DNA from: UBA668 sp966112835
GTDB taxonomy: Bacteria; Actinomycetota; Acidimicrobiia; Acidimicrobiales; Ilumatobacteraceae
Assembly: GCA_966112835.1 (NCBI GenBank)
Contig: CBHWEI010000062.1
Location: 1 to 16,441 of the forward strand
Direction: 5' to 3'
Length of the DNA stretch: 16,441 nucleotides
Part shown: positions 14,463-16,441 of the stretch, one piece after another
Layout of the letters: each line of letters begins with the position of its first letter
How positions within the stretch are numbered: the stretch's first letter is position 1
The notes under the pieces: model-generated
Databases searched by the model: none
Told to the model about the DNA's origin: nothing
Seen by the model: only the letters and a program-made list of their open reading frames with translations
Program-made: the position numbers and the translations under genes

Positions 14463-15202
14463 GCACCGCGCCGGCCAGCGTCGTCGTCATCCCCTGCTAC
14501 AACGAGGAGCGCCGCCTTCGGGTCGAGCACGTGCTCGAGTTGCGCGACCTCACCGGCGGCCAGGTGCTGCTGGTCGACGACGGCAGCACCGACGGCACGG
14601 CCGGCCTGCTCGCCGGCATCGCCGCCGAGCACGACGCCATCGAGGTGTTGCACCTGCGCCCCAACGGCGGCAAGGCCGAGGCGGTGCGCAGGGGCCTGCT
14701 GCACGCCGTCGCCACGGGCACGCCCATGGTCGCATTCACCGACGCCGACTTCGCCACACCACCGAGCGAGATGGCCCGGCTGATGCGCCGCTGCCACGAC
14801 GAGCAGCGACCGGTGGTCATCGGCTCGCGGGTCGACCTGATGGGCCACCACATCGACCGCAACGAGTTCCGCCACTACACCGGCCGCGTGTTCGCCACCA
14901 TCACCAGCATCGTGCTGGGCTTCGACGTGTACGACACGCAGTGCGGCGCCAAGGTGTTCGCCACCGGCGACGCGCTCTCGCGGGCCCTGGCCACGCCGTT
15001 CGTGGGCCGCTGGTCGTTCGACGTCGAACTGCTGGGCCGGCTGGCCGCGAACGGCACCGACGGGTTCCTGGAGGTGCCGCTCGACGAGTGGCACGAGGTG
15101 GGCGGCTCGAAGCTGAAGCTCTCCGACTCGCTGCGCACCACGGTCGAACTGCTGGCCGTGCGCCGCGCGTTGCGCGACTACCGCGCCGCTACCCCTGGCT
15201 GA
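14459..15202 (+). CDS. GT2 glycosyltransferase, DPG-synthase-like
   Basis: The protein has 247 residues from the ATG at 14459-14461, overlapping the methyltransferase stop as ATGA. The motifs are VVVIPCYNEERRL, LLVDDGSTDGTAGLL, LRPNGGKAEAVRRGL, FTDADFATPP with the DXD at Asp95/Asp97, and IGSRVDL. YDTQCGAKVF, WSFDVELLGRL and EVGGSKLKL follow, as in dolichyl/polyprenyl-phosphate glucose synthases (ALG5-like). No C-terminal membrane helices are visible. It is the third GT2 in the window and falls in a different sub-branch from the other two, so a distinct sugar or lipid product is likely. Its last 14 nt overlap the end of the convergent gene on the other strand. Confidence 0.9.
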   Translation: MSTAPASVVVIPCYNEERRLRVEHVLELRDLTGGQVLLVDDGSTDGTAGLLAGIAAEHDAIEVLHLRPNGGKAEAVRRGLLHAVATGTPMVAFTDADFATPPSEMARLMRRCHDEQRPVVIGSRVDLMGHHIDRNEFRHYTGRVFATITSIVLGFDVYDTQCGAKVFATGDALSRALATPFVGRWSFDVELLGRLAANGTDGFLEVPLDEWHEVGGSKLKLSDSLRTTVELLAVRRALRDYRAATPG

Positions 15203-16441
15203 GCGCCAGGTCGATCAGCACCACGGACACGGCCAGGCCATCGGGCCCCGTCGCCGACGCCAGCAGCGTCTCGCCATCGGCCAGCGGCACCTTCGCCGCA
15301 TCGCCCTCGCGCACCTGGAACGACCACTGCTCGTCGTTCCGGCGGCGCCGATGCTCGCCCAGTTGGCGGGCGAACGACTCGTCGCCCGCACGCACCGGCT
15401 GCCCGGCCTGGGTGAGCGCCGCCAGCACAGGCCCGCTGTAGGGCTCGGCGAACACCAGCGTCGAGCCGTCGAAGTAGGCCGGCCCCGGCAGGCGCACGTC
15501 GTCGAGCTGGGCCATGAGCGAGCGGATGGCATCGTTCGCATCTCGGGAGTCCGACGGCCCGAGGTCGCTCAGGTGCGTCGGCACGTTCAGCACGCACAGC
15601 ACGCCCACCACCAGACCCGCGGCCACCAGCCGCTGTCGACCGTCCACATGGGCGCCCAGGAACAGCACGTCGACGGCGTTGGCCACCGCGAGCATGGCGA
15701 GGATGGCGATGGGCCACAGCCAGCGCAGCTGGTGCGGCGCCAGGCCGAGCACACCGGCGGGCATCACCATGGTGGTGCCCAGCGCCGCCACCACCGACGC
15801 GCCCACCACCAGCAACAGGGCCGTGGCCGCGCGTTCACGGCGGCGGAACGTGAGCCAGCCCAGGCCGCCGAGCACCGCGAACAGGGCGACCAGCGCCAGC
15901 GCGGCCCCGGTGGCGCCCACCACACCGGCAGGGTGCAGCGTGCCGTCGGCCGAGTAGCCGGTCTCGGGGATGGAACCGGTGAACGACGGCCGCAGCCACC
16001 ACGGCGGCAACGCCACCACCTGCGCCACCAAGCGGGCACCCAGGCGAAGGCCGAGCGGCTCGTCCGTGGCCGAACGCGCCTGCAGCACGCGCGACAGGTT
16101 CCCCTCGCCCTCGCCGAACACCTGCTCGAGCAGCGGTTGCAACCAGGCCAGCAAGCCCACGCCGACGGCCACCGACACCCCGCGGCGCCACCCGTCGCGA
16201 CCCGTCAGCGGGCCGCCGCTGCGGTGCCGGTCCACGTACCAGGCACTCCCCAGAGCCACCAGCAGCAACGCGAGCACCAGGTAGGCGAAGCTCAAGTGGG
16301 CGCCCATCACCATGCTGCCGACGCCCACGGCCCAGCCCAGCGATCGCCACCGCCCGGCCGCCACCGCCGTGACGCTCGCCATGAAGGCCAGGAACGGCAG
16401 CACCAGGTTGTGCGGCTGCCAGATGTCGGTGAGCATCTCGC
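15189..16441 (-). CDS. GT-C-like polytopic membrane protein, 5' partial, paralogue of 11091-12923
   Basis: The frame is open from the TAG at 15189-15191 to the right edge; 417 codons are visible and the start lies outside. The ATG at 16436 is probably internal. It begins in WQPHNLVLPFLAF, which lines up with QPWNPYLPLVAW near residue 150 of the protein at 11091-12923. VGVGLLAWLQPLLEQ and EPLGL later match VGVGFVLWLPPLIDQ and EPIGI there. About eight helices are followed by a soluble C-terminal domain of roughly 120 residues. By that alignment about 150 N-terminal residues, including the acidic first loop, are missing. A role as a polyprenyl-sugar-dependent glycosyltransferase is inferred from the paralogue. 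It is the only gene here ending in TAG. Confidence 0.72.
   Translation of the reverse strand, partial: EMLTDIWQPHNLVLPFLAFMASVTAVAAGRWRSLGWAVGVGSMVMGAHLSFAYLVLALLLVALGSAWYVDRHRSGGPLTGRDGWRRGVSVAVGVGLLAWLQPLLEQVFGEGEGNLSRVLQARSATDEPLGLRLGARLVAQVVALPPWWLRPSFTGSIPETGYSADGTLHPAGVVGATGAALALVALFAVLGGLGWLTFRRRERAATALLLVVGASVVAALGTTMVMPAGVLGLAPHQLRWLWPIAILAMLAVANAVDVLFLGAHVDGRQRLVAAGLVVGVLCVLNVPTHLSDLGPSDSRDANDAIRSLMAQLDDVRLPGPAYFDGSTLVFAEPYSGPVLAALTQAGQPVRAGDESFARQLGEHRRRRNDEQWSFQVREGDAAKVPLADGETLLASATGPDGLAVSVVLIDLALSQG
15194..15210. terminator. Hairpin at the overlapping convergent gene ends
   Basis: CCTGGC-TGAGC-GCCAGG forms a 6-bp stem with a 5-nt loop covering the end of the GT2 gene, and its loop contains the GT2 TGA. 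No T tract follows on either strand, so termination is only a possibility. Confidence 0.3.

Noticed and set aside
1..16441. tRNA, rRNA, insertion sequence or phage elements
   Set aside because: No cloverleaf-like sequence, rRNA stretch, transposase motifs or terminal inverted repeats were seen. Intergenic space totals only about 240 nt.

Overview
The window is about 70% G+C by eye and packed with genes. GTG starts are frequent, four genes appear to be read from leaderless or near-leaderless mRNAs, and most same-strand neighbours overlap by 4 nt. Together with an AftD-type (DUF3367) arabinofuranosyltransferase-like protein and a polyprenol-phosphate-mannose-synthase-like protein, this points to a high-GC actinobacterium. 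An Acidimicrobiia-like lineage is my best guess, but that placement is inference, not proof.

Layout: (1) 1-3227 (+), the C-terminal three quarters of a very large AftD-like membrane protein, cut by the window edge. (2) 3228-9103 (-), a three-gene unit read right to left: a GT-C (GT39/ArnT-like) glycosyltransferase, an acyltransferase-3/SGNH O-acyltransferase, and a large membrane protein with an embedded spermidine-synthase-like SAM domain. (3) 9199-11087 (+), a GT2 polyprenyl-phosphate-sugar synthase-like enzyme overlapped by a second acyltransferase-3. (4) 11091-13642 (-), a DPM1/Ppm1-like GT2 overlapped by a polytopic GT-C-like membrane protein. (5) 13719-15202 (+), a SAM methyltransferase overlapped by a third GT2. 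(6) 15189-16441 (-), the C-terminal part of a paralogue of the membrane protein in unit 4, cut by the right edge.

Almost everything fits extracytoplasmic glycan assembly. The GT2 enzymes would charge a polyprenyl phosphate with a sugar on the cytoplasmic face. The GT-C membrane proteins (the AftD-like, GT39-like and two paralogous proteins) would use such donors on the outer face. The two acyltransferase-3 proteins would O-acylate the glycan or glycolipid. Substrates cannot be read from the sequence. The least explained member is the membrane-embedded spermidine-synthase-like protein, which lacks the standard aminopropyltransferase signature.

The gene organisation is extremely compact. The three convergent junctions have 0 nt, 3 nt and -14 nt between coding regions, and three of the four same-strand junctions fully inside the window are 4-nt GTGA/ATGA overlaps (the exception is a 63-nt gap). 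The two divergent gaps (95 and 76 nt) each hold a pair of TANNNT -10-like elements placed 7-9 nt before the start codons. No stretch over 300 nt lacks a gene, and I saw no rRNA, tRNA, CRISPR array, insertion sequence or phage gene.
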